NCBI GenBank assembly: GCA_030527325.1 | Contig: JAUNBA010000006.1 | Span: 63,626-116,363 of the forward strand | DNA: 52,738 bases | Origin: Slackia sp. | Lineage (GTDB): Bacteria > Actinomycetota > Coriobacteriia > Coriobacteriales > Eggerthellaceae | Direction of reading: 5' to 3' | Part shown: one piece after another, positions 22,645 to 30,611 of the stretch | Position numbering within the stretch: the first letter of the stretch is position 1 | How the letters are laid out: each line of letters begins with the position of its first letter | Made by a program: the position numbers and the translations under genes | Notes under the pieces: model-generated | The model's database searches: none | The model's input: only the letters and a program-made list of their open reading frames with translations | What the model was told of the DNA's origin: nothing

Positions 22645-23147
22645 CGCGTTTCCGCCTTTTTCGTCGAGCCGGATGCCTGCGTTCCGGCGGTCTTGCTGCG
22701 TAAGAGGGCCGCGATCCAGTCGCGGCCCTCGGTTCTGTGGAAAATATGCTTCGATACGCCCTGAAAACAGGTATTTCAACCGTGTTTTCAGGGTTTTCCT
22801 CCAGATGTTTTCTTCATTCTAAAATGACGTGGAAAGTTTTCCAAGGGAATTTTCAACCCTCTTCGAACGGTATGAAATGTTTCAACAGGGCACATGCTGG
22901 GTTTTCAACCTTTTATCAAGGAAGTGTTGAAAACGGTGGAATACCATGGAAGATGCTGTCTTATCCGGTGAAAAATGACTAATAACCAGGGGAAACAGGG
23001 TGAATGAAGGTGGAAAACATGGGTAAAATCCGGTGATTTCTTAAAAATGAGAAGACGTATTTCCCGGGTTTTAAACATTTTTAGAAAGTAGGTTGTTGAA
23101 ATACATAAAACCAGGTCAGCAATACTATATATGGAGGTATGTTTATG

Positions 23148-23166
23148 GTTTTCACCAATTTCAACA
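23148..23166 (+). repeat. oriC direct repeat, copy 1
   Basis: GTTTTCACCAATTTCAACA, identical to a second copy 76 bp downstream. It includes one TTTCAAC heptamer. Confidence 0.9.
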
Positions 23167-23223
23167 GAAGGGTTTTCAAGGCTGCTTTGTTATTTTCAAC
23201 AATTGCCGTTGCATTCGGTTTTT

Positions 23224-23242
23224 GTTTTCACCAATTTCAACA
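23224..23242 (+). repeat. oriC direct repeat, copy 2
   Basis: Second exact copy of the 19-bp repeat at 23148-23166. It ends in an AT-rich stretch. Confidence 0.9.
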
Positions 23243-23651
23243 TACTACTCGACAGGCATGATGTCGAATGGGGAAAACAAGGGGGAAAAATCGTTTTACC
23301 CAAATTCCACGGGGGAATGATCGCGAGGCCGTTCCGTTCTGGAAAAGCGGTGGATACCTTCGGGAGAGACCTTTTTTTGCCAAGGTGTATTCCCCTGCGT
23401 TTATCCCTTGGTTTTGCACTTTTTGGGTAGAGCACGCCCTTGTTTTCCACTTTATATACCATTTTGTGCATTCTCGACTGCTAGATGTTGTGGTCTGTGA
23501 TCCGGCTGCGGATGGCGCTCCGCATCGGTGTTCTTTTGGTCTTATCCCTGTTGAATGGGTGAAAAAATGCTTTACTTTCTTCGTCAGCGAGGTATACTTA
23601 TACAGCTATTCACCAAAGGATTATGGTTTTTGACCATGAAAAGGAGTCGAT

Positions 23652-23786
23652 ATGAAGCGCACTTATCAGCCGAATAAGCGCAAGCGCGCCAAGTGCCACG
23701 GTTTCCGTGCTCGTATGGCCACGAAGGGTGGTCGTGCTGTCTTGGCTCGTCGCCGCCTTAAGGGCCGCAAGCGCCTCTGCGTGTAA
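23652..23786 (+). CDS. rpmH: 50S ribosomal protein L34
   Basis: The 44-residue, very basic L34: [18 protein letters not shown], then [13 protein letters not shown], ending RKRLCV. The position usually held by Thr before HGF is Cys here. AAGGAG lies 5 nt before the ATG. First gene to the right of the origin, in the standard rpmH-rnpA-yidD-yidC-jag order. Confidence 0.98.
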   Translation: MKRTYQPNKRKRAKCHGFRARMATKGGRAVLARRRLKGRKRLCV

Positions 23787-23801
23787 AGAAAGGGCATCGG
23801 T

Positions 23802-24155
23802 TTGAAATCGACCATCAAGTCGAGCGCCGATATATCCCTTCTTTTCTCGCAAGGAAAAAGATTCAGCACGCCGTTTTTGACGGTCATGGTGCTGGAACAC
23901 AAGCAACACGACCATGATATCGATCATGGTCGTGTTGCTTTTATTGCGGGCAAAAAATCGGGAAATGCCGTTTGGCGCAACGGGGCGAAACGTCGCATGA
24001 GGGCCCTGGTCCACGATTGCGGCGGTCCGTGGGAAGGCTACGACGTAGTGTTTCTCGCCCGTAACCCAATCCTCAAGGCGTCTTATAGTAAAGTGAGCAA
24101 CGCATGTATGAAGGCCCTGTCCAAAGCGGGGCTGGTGAAGTCTGCTTCGCGATAA
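23802..24155 (+). CDS. rnpA: Ribonuclease P protein component
   Basis: The protein subunit that assists RNase P RNA in trimming tRNA 5' ends, 117 residues. The family core reads GKKSGNAVWRNGAKRRMR, matching the RNR motif. The start is TTG with AAAGGG 7 nt upstream, 15 nt after rpmH. Residues 34-46 (KQHDHDIDHGRVA) are encoded by a perfect 18-bp inverted repeat (23901-23940), which replaces the usual variable loop before the RNR strand. Confidence 0.95.
   Translation: MKSTIKSSADISLLFSQGKRFSTPFLTVMVLEHKQHDHDIDHGRVAFIAGKKSGNAVWRNGAKRRMRALVHDCGGPWEGYDVVFLARNPILKASYSKVSNACMKALSKAGLVKSASR
23901..23940 (+). repeat. Perfect hairpin inside rnpA
   Basis: Two 18-bp arms (left arm AAGCAACACGACCATGAT) flank a 4-nt centre ATCG with no mismatch. 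The right arm ends in GCTTTTATT, so an RNA transcript would form a terminator-like stem-loop within the coding sequence. Confidence 0.9.
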
Positions 24156-24182
24156 TGCTCCGGGCGGATAAAGAAGGTGCAT

Positions 24183-24440
24183 ATGGTTCGCATGTCGGTT
24201 TCGGCGTTCGTCAAAGCGCTGCCGAAAAACGCCGCGCTCGCCGCGATACGTTTCTACCGTGCCGCCATTTCCCCGCTTTTTCCTGCGTGTTGTCGTTATA
24301 TCCCCACATGCTCCGAATACGGTCTGATCGCCATCCAGCGGTTCGGGTTCATACGAGGGGGCTGGCTTACGATTAAAAGGATCTGCAGGTGTCATCCTTT
24401 CCATCCCGGCGGATATGACCCTGTACCTGAAAAACGGTAG
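24183..24440 (+). CDS. yidD: Membrane protein insertion efficiency factor YidD
   Basis: A small 85-residue protein with the family motif [20 protein letters not shown] and the end [13 protein letters not shown]. It sits at the inner face of the membrane and aids YidC-dependent insertion. AGAAGG lies 5 nt before the ATG at 24183; a GTG two codons upstream overlaps that site and is unlikely. It lies 27 nt after rnpA and 13 nt before yidC. Confidence 0.96.
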   Translation: MVRMSVSAFVKALPKNAALAAIRFYRAAISPLFPACCRYIPTCSEYGLIAIQRFGFIRGGWLTIKRICRCHPFHPGGYDPVPEKR

Positions 24441-24453
24441 AAAGGTGTAGCGT

Positions 24454-25224
24454 ATGTGGGACGCGTTCAAAGATTGGATATTCGCCTGTATCCAATTCTT
24501 CTTCGACATCGCGGGCGACTGGGGCCTGGCGATTATCATCATCACGGTAATCTTCCGCGCAATCGTGGCTCCGATCATGCATAAGCAGATCAAGTCGAAT
24601 TTCCAGATGCAGAAGATCCAGCCTCTTTTGCAGGAGGTTCAGACCAAGTTCGCCAATGATCCCGTTCGCATGCGCGAGGAAATGCAGAAGCTGTACGCGG
24701 AGACGAAGTTCAATCCTTTGGCCGGTTGTCTCCCCATGCTTTTGCAGATGCCTATCTTCCTGGCCATGTTCCAGACGCTGCGCGAGCTCGGCGCGCACGG
24801 CGATGGCATTTCGTACACGTTCTACGGCATGGTGAACGATCTGACCCAGACGCCTGCGGGCGTTTTCGGCGACGGCTTCGCGGCGTTTTTCCCGTACTTG
24901 GTCTTGATGCTCGTCTTCGCCGGCGCCACCTTCCTTCCTATGGTGCTGCAGAATATCCACAATGACAGCTCCCAGCGTACCCAGATGCTCATCATGGGCG
25001 GCATCATGACGCTTATGATGCTGTGGATTTCCTGGGGCTCGCCGGCGGGCGTTTTGCTGTTCTGGGGCACCTCTTCGGTTCTCGGTATCCTGCAAAGCCA
25101 GCTGACCATGCGTATGCTGAAGAAGGAAGAAGCCACCAAGGAGGCGGCCCGTATCGAGGTCGAGCCTGTCAAGGTCAACGTCGAGCGTAAGGTGAAGAAA
25201 AAGCGCCCGACCAAGAAGCGCTAG
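24454..25224 (+). CDS. yidC: Membrane protein insertase YidC/Oxa1
   Basis: Inserts membrane proteins alone or with Sec, 256 residues, the short Gram-positive form. The first core helix carries the functional Arg (TVIFRAIVAPIMHKQ). A cytoplasmic coiled hairpin (QKIQPLLQEVQTKF) follows, then further transmembrane segments including GCLPMLLQMPIFLAMF. The tail is very basic (KKKRPTKKR), as expected for ribosome contact. AAAGGTG precedes the ATG. Confidence 0.96.
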   Translation: MWDAFKDWIFACIQFFFDIAGDWGLAIIIITVIFRAIVAPIMHKQIKSNFQMQKIQPLLQEVQTKFANDPVRMREEMQKLYAETKFNPLAGCLPMLLQMPIFLAMFQTLRELGAHGDGISYTFYGMVNDLTQTPAGVFGDGFAAFFPYLVLMLVFAGATFLPMVLQNIHNDSSQRTQMLIMGGIMTLMMLWISWGSPAGVLLFWGTSSVLGILQSQLTMRMLKKEEATKEAARIEVEPVKVNVERKVKKKRPTKKR

Positions 25225-25278
25225 CATGCATGCCTTCTTCGCCTCGATGGCGGGAAGGCTGGACGGAAAGGATGCGTC

Positions 25279-25854
25279 ATGGCCGAAGAAACCATCATGA
25301 CCGAAGAAGGCGCCGAAGAGCAGCGCTCCGATTGCGCGATGCAGGGCGATAGCGCTCATACCGATGTGGTCGAACTGACCGAGGAGGAGCTCGACCGCGT
25401 GGCCGATACCGCCATCGATGCGCTCCAGGGAATCTTGAAGCACTTCGATGTGGGCGAGGTCACGATCGATGAATACGAGGGAGACGAGGGCGAGCTGATC
25501 CTCGATATCACCGGCGATAACCTGGCCATCCTGATCGGTCGTCACGGAAAGACCCTCGACGCGCTGCAGTTCATCATTTCTGCCATCACGACGCGTACGC
25601 TCGGCTTTCGCTACCCGGTGGTCGTCGATGTCGAGGGATACAAGAATCGTCAGCGTCAAAAGCTCGAGTCCGTCGCTCAGTCGGCGGCTCGCAGGGCCGT
25701 TGTTCAGCAGCGCAACGTGAAGCTGCGGCCTATGACCCCGTACGAGCGCCGCATTGTCCATCTGTGCCTACGCGATCGCGATGACGTGGAGACGGCGTCC
25801 GAGGGCGAGGGCAGCGCGCGCCATGTGGTGATCATCCCGTTGGATCGCGCGTAA
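25279..25854 (+). CDS. Jag/KhpB RNA-binding protein
   Basis: A cytoplasmic RNA-binding protein of 191 residues encoded after yidC, as in most Gram-positives. After an acidic N-terminus comes a KH domain with the GxxG loop in LIGRHGKTLDALQ, then an R3H domain (TPYERRIVHLCL). Known relatives pair with KhpA and affect cell elongation and mRNA stability. The N-terminal Jag_N domain of the full-length family appears absent; an acidic stretch is in its place. 54 nt follow yidC. Confidence 0.93.
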   Translation: MAEETIMTEEGAEEQRSDCAMQGDSAHTDVVELTEEELDRVADTAIDALQGILKHFDVGEVTIDEYEGDEGELILDITGDNLAILIGRHGKTLDALQFIISAITTRTLGFRYPVVVDVEGYKNRQRQKLESVAQSAARRAVVQQRNVKLRPMTPYERRIVHLCLRDRDDVETASEGEGSARHVVIIPLDRA

Positions 25855-25904
25855 TCCAGCATCGCGTGCGCACCGTACGTGCATTCGATTCGAATCAACG
25901 TGTA

Positions 25905-25934
25905 GATGCCGTCTTTGCAGGCGGCATCTTTTAT
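25905..25934 (+). terminator. Terminator after jag
   Basis: A hairpin (GATGCCG / CGGCATC, 10-nt loop) followed by TTTTATT. It probably ends the rpmH-jag operon and partly separates it from rsmG. Confidence 0.8.
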
Positions 25935-25990
25935 TATGGCGTCAAAGCGCGCGCAAAGAATGCTCGCGGCGCGCATACGAGAGGAGCCTT

Positions 25991-26704
25991 ATGGGTCGTT
26001 TGGCCGATATCATGAAAAGTCACCATGGCATGACCATCGCGGAGGATCAGGAGCGCATGCTCATGAGCGACCTGCACGCCATCATGAAGGTGAACGAGAC
26101 GATGAATCTCACGCGCATTCTTTCCGAGGAGGGAGGGATGGTCCTGCATCTTGAGGACAGTCTGGCGGGTCTGCCTTATGTGCAGGACGCCCCCGACGGG
26201 CTGTATGGCGATCTGGGTACGGGCGGCGGCTTCCCTGGCATCCCCTTGTGCATCATGACGGGAAGGAAGACGCTGCTGGTCGATTCGGTGCAGAAGAAGG
26301 TTCGCGCCTTGCAAGGAGTCGCATCCGACCTCGGTTTGGGGGATAAGGTCGACATCTATGCGGGACGCATCGAGGATTTGGCGCTCGAGCGTCCGGGTGA
26401 GTTTTCGGTTTTGACCGCCCGCGCGCTGAGCTCCCTCGGCTCGCTTATGGAGCTCGCCTCGCCGCTTTTGAAGAAGCGGGGGCGTTTGGTGTGCTATAAA
26501 GCCCAGCCTTCCGACGACGAAATAGAGGTCGCGCTCGGCATCCAAGAGCTCGTTGGGTTGCGTTTGCTGTCGAAGGATGACTTCTCTTTGAGCGATGGAT
26601 CGACGCGCTGCATATTCGTTTTCGAAAAGGCGGCCGATCCTCGTATTCGCCTTCCGCGCCGCATCGGCATGGCCCAGAAAGATCCGCTGCGTCCGCGCCA
26701 TTAA
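25991..26704 (+). CDS. rsmG: 16S rRNA (guanine-N7)-methyltransferase
   Basis: Methylates G527 of 16S rRNA; 237 residues. The SAM-binding loop is DLGTGGGFPGIPL, with LVDSVQKKVRALQ next and the strand VLTARALSSLGSL. The N-terminus has VNETMNLTRI. A basic tail ends the protein. GAGGAG precedes the ATG. It is located between jag and parA, the usual gidB place. Confidence 0.96.
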   Translation: MGRLADIMKSHHGMTIAEDQERMLMSDLHAIMKVNETMNLTRILSEEGGMVLHLEDSLAGLPYVQDAPDGLYGDLGTGGGFPGIPLCIMTGRKTLLVDSVQKKVRALQGVASDLGLGDKVDIYAGRIEDLALERPGEFSVLTARALSSLGSLMELASPLLKKRGRLVCYKAQPSDDEIEVALGIQELVGLRLLSKDDFSLSDGSTRCIFVFEKAADPRIRLPRRIGMAQKDPLRPRH

Positions 26705-26880
26705 TGCGGGCGGCGAAGATTCTTGCATCGGGAAGTTTTGGCATGCTCGACGAGTCTCTTATGCGCTGCGTCGACGGCGCAGATGCGTGCCGAATTCGCG
26801 CTTGACGTGCGCCCGTTTCGTGCAAGATGGGAAGAAAACGCAGGCTGTTCGGCACTCCGAAACGTGCCGGTACGTAACGC

Positions 26881-26886
26881 TATAAT
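26881..26886 (+). promoter_or_regulatory. -10 box of the parAB operon
   Basis: TATAAT about 114 nt before the parA start; no strong -35 box is visible. The parS site at 26926 lies just downstream, in the leader, so bound ParB could repress the operon. The spacer 26705-26999 holds no gene. Confidence 0.55.
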
Positions 26887-26925
26887 AGCCAGCGTCATAT
26901 GCGGCCGATCGCCGCGATTCGAGCG

Positions 26926-26941
26926 TGTTTCACGTGAAACA
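26926..26941. other. parS site 4
   Basis: A perfect TGTTTCACGTGAAACA in a 22-bp palindrome (26923-26944), in the leader of parA. Confidence 0.96.
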
Positions 26942-26999
26942 CGCGGTTTTCCTGTTTGGCCCCGTATGGGCGCATCGTTTGCGATTCGAGGAGGAGTCT

Positions 27000-27830
27000 G
27001 TGGAGCTATCCGATGGTTTCAAGCGGCAAAGCGGGTCGTGCGCGATGTCCGAAGATGCGATGAGGGCCACGAAGGTCATCGCCATTCTCAATCAGAAAGG
27101 CGGAGTCGGAAAATCGACGACTACCATCAACGTGGGCGCCGCGCTCGGCGAGATGGGGAAGCGAGTTTTGCTCGTCGACCTCGATCCCCAGGGGAACACT
27201 TCGAGCGGCTTGGGTATCGAGAAGGGCGAGCTCGATCGTTGCGTGTACGATGTTTTGATCGATCCCGATGTCGCACTCGAGGATGTTATCGTTTCCGAGG
27301 TGTGCGAGGGGGTCGATGTGGCGCCCGCCACGATCAACCTTGCGGGTGCTGAGGTGGAGCTTGTGGCCGAAATGGCGCGCGAGAATCGTCTCAAGGGGTC
27401 TATCGCGCCGCTGCGGGGCGCATACGACTATATCCTTATCGATTGCCCGCCGTCGCTGGGGCTTTTGACGGTGAATGCCCTGGTTGCTGCCGATAAGCTG
27501 CTTATTCCTATCCAGTGCGAGTTCTACGCTCTGGAGGGCGTTACCAAGCTTCTTGATTCCATGAAGCGGGTGAAGACGTATTTGAATCCGTCGCTCGACA
27601 TTTTCGGCGTTCTGCTCACCATGTACGATGCCCGCACCACGCTTTCAAAGCAGGTGGCAAGCGAGGTGCGCGGATTTTTCGATACGTTGGTGTTCGAGAC
27701 GGTCGTTCCGCGATCGGTGAAGGTTTCGGAGGCTCCGAGCTTCGGGCAGCCCGTCACCGAATATGACACGAATGGGCGCGGCGCTCAGGCGTACCGTGCG
27801 TTGGCGAAGGAAGTGGTGCAGCGTGGCTAA
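27000..27830 (+). CDS. parA: Chromosome partitioning ATPase ParA/Soj
   Basis: A deviant Walker-type ATPase that drives origin segregation with ParB and parS. The 276-residue protein has NQKGGVGKSTTT (Walker A with signature Lys), LLVDLDPQGN and LIDCPPSLGLLT. The open frame starts inside the parS site at 26925, but GAGGAGGAG lies close to the GTG at 27000, giving a short N-terminal extension before ATKVIAILNQKGG. The ATG at 27045 is a weaker alternative. Its stop overlaps parB by 8 nt. Confidence 0.95.
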   Translation: MELSDGFKRQSGSCAMSEDAMRATKVIAILNQKGGVGKSTTTINVGAALGEMGKRVLLVDLDPQGNTSSGLGIEKGELDRCVYDVLIDPDVALEDVIVSEVCEGVDVAPATINLAGAEVELVAEMARENRLKGSIAPLRGAYDYILIDCPPSLGLLTVNALVAADKLLIPIQCEFYALEGVTKLLDSMKRVKTYLNPSLDIFGVLLTMYDARTTLSKQVASEVRGFFDTLVFETVVPRSVKVSEAPSFGQPVTEYDTNGRGAQAYRALAKEVVQRG

Positions 27831-28746
27831 AGGCGGAAAAGGCGGCTTGGGCCGCGGCTTGGGTTCTCTTCTCGCGGGATACGAAGCGGCGATGCTCGAT
27901 GCCGACAACGGTGCGGCGGCGGGCGGTCTTTCGGGAAGTCTCTCTTCAGCGACGGGCCTGATCGAGGAGGTGCCCGTCGACTCCGTTCGACCTCATCCCG
28001 ATCAGCCTCGTAAGCGTTTCGACGAGGAGGAGCTCGCCGGGCTTTCGGCCTCTATTGCGAAAGACGGATTGCTGCAGCCTTTGTTGGTGCGCAAGTCGGG
28101 CGATGGCTATGAAATCATTGCCGGCGAGCGGCGTTGGCAGGCAAGCCGTATGGCGGGCCTTTCCGTTGTTCCCGTTCGCGTGCTGGAAGCGGACGATATC
28201 CGCGTATGCGAATTGGCCATGATCGAGAATTTGCAGCGTAGCGATTTGAACCCGATCGAAGAGGCGTATGGATATCGTCGCATGATGGAGCTTGGCGATA
28301 AAACCCAGGCGGAAGTGGCCGAGGCCGTTTCGAAAGGACGCTCCACGATCGCCAATTCCCTGCGTTTGCTCGACCTTCCCGAGCGTACTCAGGAGCTTTT
28401 GCACGAGGGCGTTATAACGGCAGGCCATGCGCGCGCCGTGTTGTCGGTTCCGAGCGAGGAGGCCATGCTCAAGCTGACCGACAAGATCGTCGAAGGCAAG
28501 CTTTCCGTGCGCCAGGCGGAATCGCTGGCTCGCTTGTATGCAGGCAGGCAGAAAGAGGGCGCGGCGGCTCGTCGCCGCACGGTTCCTCCGACGTATAGGA
28601 AAACGGCTCGTACGCTCGGCAGGGCATTCGACACCAAGGTGCGTATCCGTAGCGCCAACGGAAAGAACAAAATCGAAATTGAATTCGCCGATGAAAGCGA
28701 TTTGAAGCGTATTTTCGACAAGATGAATCTCGAGGACGAGCGATAG
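27823..28746 (+). CDS. parB: Chromosome partitioning protein ParB
   Basis: The CTP-dependent clamp that loads at parS and spreads; 307 residues. Motifs: KGGLGRGLGSLL at the N-terminus (the ParA-contacting segment), RPHPDQPRKRF, the CTPase motif GERRWQAS, MIENLQRSDLNPIEEA, a helix-turn-helix (KTQAEVAEAVSKGRSTIAN) and a C-terminal dimerisation end. The start is a GTG overlapping the parA stop. Four matching parS sites are in the window. Confidence 0.96.
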   Translation: MAKGGKGGLGRGLGSLLAGYEAAMLDADNGAAAGGLSGSLSSATGLIEEVPVDSVRPHPDQPRKRFDEEELAGLSASIAKDGLLQPLLVRKSGDGYEIIAGERRWQASRMAGLSVVPVRVLEADDIRVCELAMIENLQRSDLNPIEEAYGYRRMMELGDKTQAEVAEAVSKGRSTIANSLRLLDLPERTQELLHEGVITAGHARAVLSVPSEEAMLKLTDKIVEGKLSVRQAESLARLYAGRQKEGAAARRRTVPPTYRKTARTLGRAFDTKVRIRSANGKNKIEIEFADESDLKRIFDKMNLEDER

Positions 28747-28786
28747 GTCGGATCCTGTATTGTGGATTCGAATCAAGGAGATGACA

Positions 28787-29809
28787 GTGGGCAAGGAAAT
28801 TAAAGCGTATTCCTACGAGGGAATCGGCGAGCTCATGAAGCAGTGGGGGCAACCTCGCTTCAGGGCGAAGCAGGTCGTGCAATGGCTCTATCAGAAAGGC
28901 GTTTCGTCGTATGACGAAATGAGCAACTTGCCCGCAAGCCTGCGCGAGCGTCTGCAGAACGAGGCGCCGCTTTTGCCCGCGGAGGTTATCGACCGTCGCG
29001 TGTCGAAGGACGGCACGCGTAAATACGTGGTGCGATTCCACGACGGATGCGCTACCGAGATGGTGGCCATCCCGTCGCGCGATCGTCTGACGGTGTGCTT
29101 CTCGACCCAGGTCGGCTGTGCCATGGGGTGCGTGTTTTGCGCAACGGGCAAGGAGGGGTTCACACGTAACCTGCTTCCTGGCGAGATGGTCGAGCAGGTG
29201 CTTATCGCCCAAGAAGATATGGGAGCCCGCGTGACGAACCTGGTCGGCATGGGGCAGGGAGAGCCGTTTTTGAACTATGACAACACGATGGCAGCCCTGC
29301 GTCTGTTCAATGCTGCGGACGGCATGAATATCGGCGCCCGAAAGATTACGGTTTCCACGTGCGGCGTGCTGCCCGGCATCAAGAAGTTCGCGTCGGAGCC
29401 CGAGCAGTTCACCTTGGCCGTGTCGCTGCATTCGGCCATTCAGTTCTCGCGTGACGTTTTGATGCCGACGGTGGCGAACCAGCGGCTTACCGACTTGAAG
29501 AAGGCTCTGCAGGCGTATCAAGGGGAAAGCGGCCGCCGTATTACGTTCGAGTACATCATGATCGACGGCGTGAATGACGACGAAGAACACCTGCATGCCT
29601 TGATGAGCTTCTGCCGCGGTCTATCGTGTCATGTGAACCTGATTCCCATCAACGCTGTCGACGGTTCGTTGTTCCAGCCAAGCGCTGACGCGACGGTGGC
29701 GATGTTCCTCGAAGGACTCGAGCGTCGCGGAATCGAGGCGACGCTGCGCGCATCGCGCGGGTCGGATATCGCGGGCGCATGCGGTCAGTTGAAAAATCTG
29801 GGACGGTAG
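28787..29809 (+). CDS. rlmN: Dual-specificity 23S rRNA/tRNA adenine-C2 methyltransferase
   Basis: A radical SAM methyltransferase acting on A2503 of 23S rRNA and A37 of some tRNAs. It has about 340 residues, with CAMGCVFCATGKEGFTRNL (C-x3-C-x2-C), GMGQGEPFLN and a catalytic-Cys region near the C-terminus (RGSDIAGACGQL). An AAGGAG box abuts the ATG at 28781 directly, whereas the GTG at 28787 lies 6 nt on, so the GTG is preferred. Confidence 0.95.
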   Translation: MGKEIKAYSYEGIGELMKQWGQPRFRAKQVVQWLYQKGVSSYDEMSNLPASLRERLQNEAPLLPAEVIDRRVSKDGTRKYVVRFHDGCATEMVAIPSRDRLTVCFSTQVGCAMGCVFCATGKEGFTRNLLPGEMVEQVLIAQEDMGARVTNLVGMGQGEPFLNYDNTMAALRLFNAADGMNIGARKITVSTCGVLPGIKKFASEPEQFTLAVSLHSAIQFSRDVLMPTVANQRLTDLKKALQAYQGESGRRITFEYIMIDGVNDDEEHLHALMSFCRGLSCHVNLIPINAVDGSLFQPSADATVAMFLEGLERRGIEATLRASRGSDIAGACGQLKNLGR

Positions 29810-29872
29810 GAAAGACGCGTCGACGATTTGCGCGCCCGGAGATGTGTGGACCGTCGGCGCGTCTCCAATGGG

Positions 29873-29918
29873 CCCTTATGAAGAAAGCCCCGGAAAACCG
29901 GGGCTTTCTTCATAAGGG
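29873..29918. terminator. Bidirectional terminator between rlmN and rubrerythrin
   Basis: A perfect 21-bp stem (left arm begins CCCTTATGAAGAAAGCCCC) with an AAAA loop. It lies between two converging genes and can serve both. Confidence 0.93.
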
Positions 29919-29933
29919 CTTGATGGCTTGCGA

Positions 29934-30428
29934 TTACAGCGCTTCGGCGGCCTTTTTGTAGCCCGCCTTGTGCATGCCTTCGAATTTCGCGGTCATCTCG
30001 AAGAAGTGGGCGATGTCTTCGAAGCCCTCTTCACGCGCGGTTTTGGCGAATTCGGGATACATGCTCTCTTCCTCGTACTGCTCGCCGTTCGCGGCGCTTT
30101 CGAGGTTTTCCTTCACGCCGCCGAACATACCCAGATACACGGCTTCCGCAAGTGCGTGGGCGGTTTCTTCGGCCATCGGGCGGTCGAATGCTTTGGCGGC
30201 GTCGGAGGCGCCTGCCTCTTCGGCGATGTGCTTCCAGAGGGTGTACTTACGGTTGGCCTGGGATTCGCCGGCGAAAGCAGCGGCGAGGTTCTCGGCGGTC
30301 TTGGTGCCGGTCACATCGGCGGGCTGGTATTCGGAGAATGCAGCCTGGCCTGCGTGGCACATCGGGCATTCTTCAGGAGCGGAGCCAACGTGCAGGTAAC
30401 CGCACACTTTGCAGCGATAGATTTTCAT
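29934..30428 (-). CDS. Reverse rubrerythrin (rubredoxin domain first)
   Basis: A peroxide-reducing di-iron protein of anaerobes, 164 residues. The rubredoxin-like centre is N-terminal (C6-x2-C9 and C21-x2-C24), followed by the ferritin-like four-helix domain with iron ligands in FAGESQANRKY, MAEETAHA, and EDIAHFFEMTAKFEGMH. This order is the reverse of classic rubrerythrin. The frame extends upstream, but AAAGGGGG before the ATG at 30428 sets the start. GATAATGATAC, resembling part of a Fur/PerR box, lies at 30466-30476 in the promoter region. Confidence 0.93.
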   Translation of the reverse strand: MKIYRCKVCGYLHVGSAPEECPMCHAGQAAFSEYQPADVTGTKTAENLAAAFAGESQANRKYTLWKHIAEEAGASDAAKAFDRPMAEETAHALAEAVYLGMFGGVKENLESAANGEQYEEESMYPEFAKTAREEGFEDIAHFFEMTAKFEGMHKAGYKKAAEAL

Positions 30429-30465
30429 GGGTCCCCCTTTGTTGATTGTCGGCCGTATCGACGCG

Positions 30466-30476
30466 GATAATGATAC
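30466..30476. promoter_or_regulatory. Fur/PerR-like half site upstream of rubrerythrin
   Basis: GATAATGATAC resembles the left part of a Fur-type box. It lies in the divergent spacer shared by rubrerythrin and ddl (30429-30611). No full palindrome is present, so the call is weak. Confidence 0.25.
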
Positions 30477-30611
30477 TGCTTCGGTGTGTTCCGACGGAGG
30501 AACTTCATAACATATACCTGTTGGGATATATTTTACTTTTTGCACGCGCCCGCACTGCATCAAGGGACGTGCTCGCGTGCAATGGCGATTTTTCACGGGT
30601 AAGGATGGGTA

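Larger units (their letters stand above)
22645..23651. other. Replication origin region (oriC)
   Basis: About 1 kb without a gene, sharply richer in A and T than its surroundings, between the divergent dnaA and rpmH. It has one exact TTWTNCACA-type box (TTTTCCACA, minus strand, 22736-22744). Close variants are TTTTCCACT (23443-23451) and TTTTGCACT (23412-23420). The heptamer TTTCAAC occurs nine times in 22774-23241 (seven plus, two minus). A 19-bp direct repeat lies at 23148 and 23224. Small open frames here lack ribosome-binding sites and coding character. Genes on both sides read away from this gap. Confidence 0.85.

Noticed and set aside
23093..23633. Several overlapping open frames of 60-121 codons in the origin gap
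   Set aside because: No ribosome-binding sites, no GC-rich third positions, and they overlap the repeats and DnaA-type boxes.
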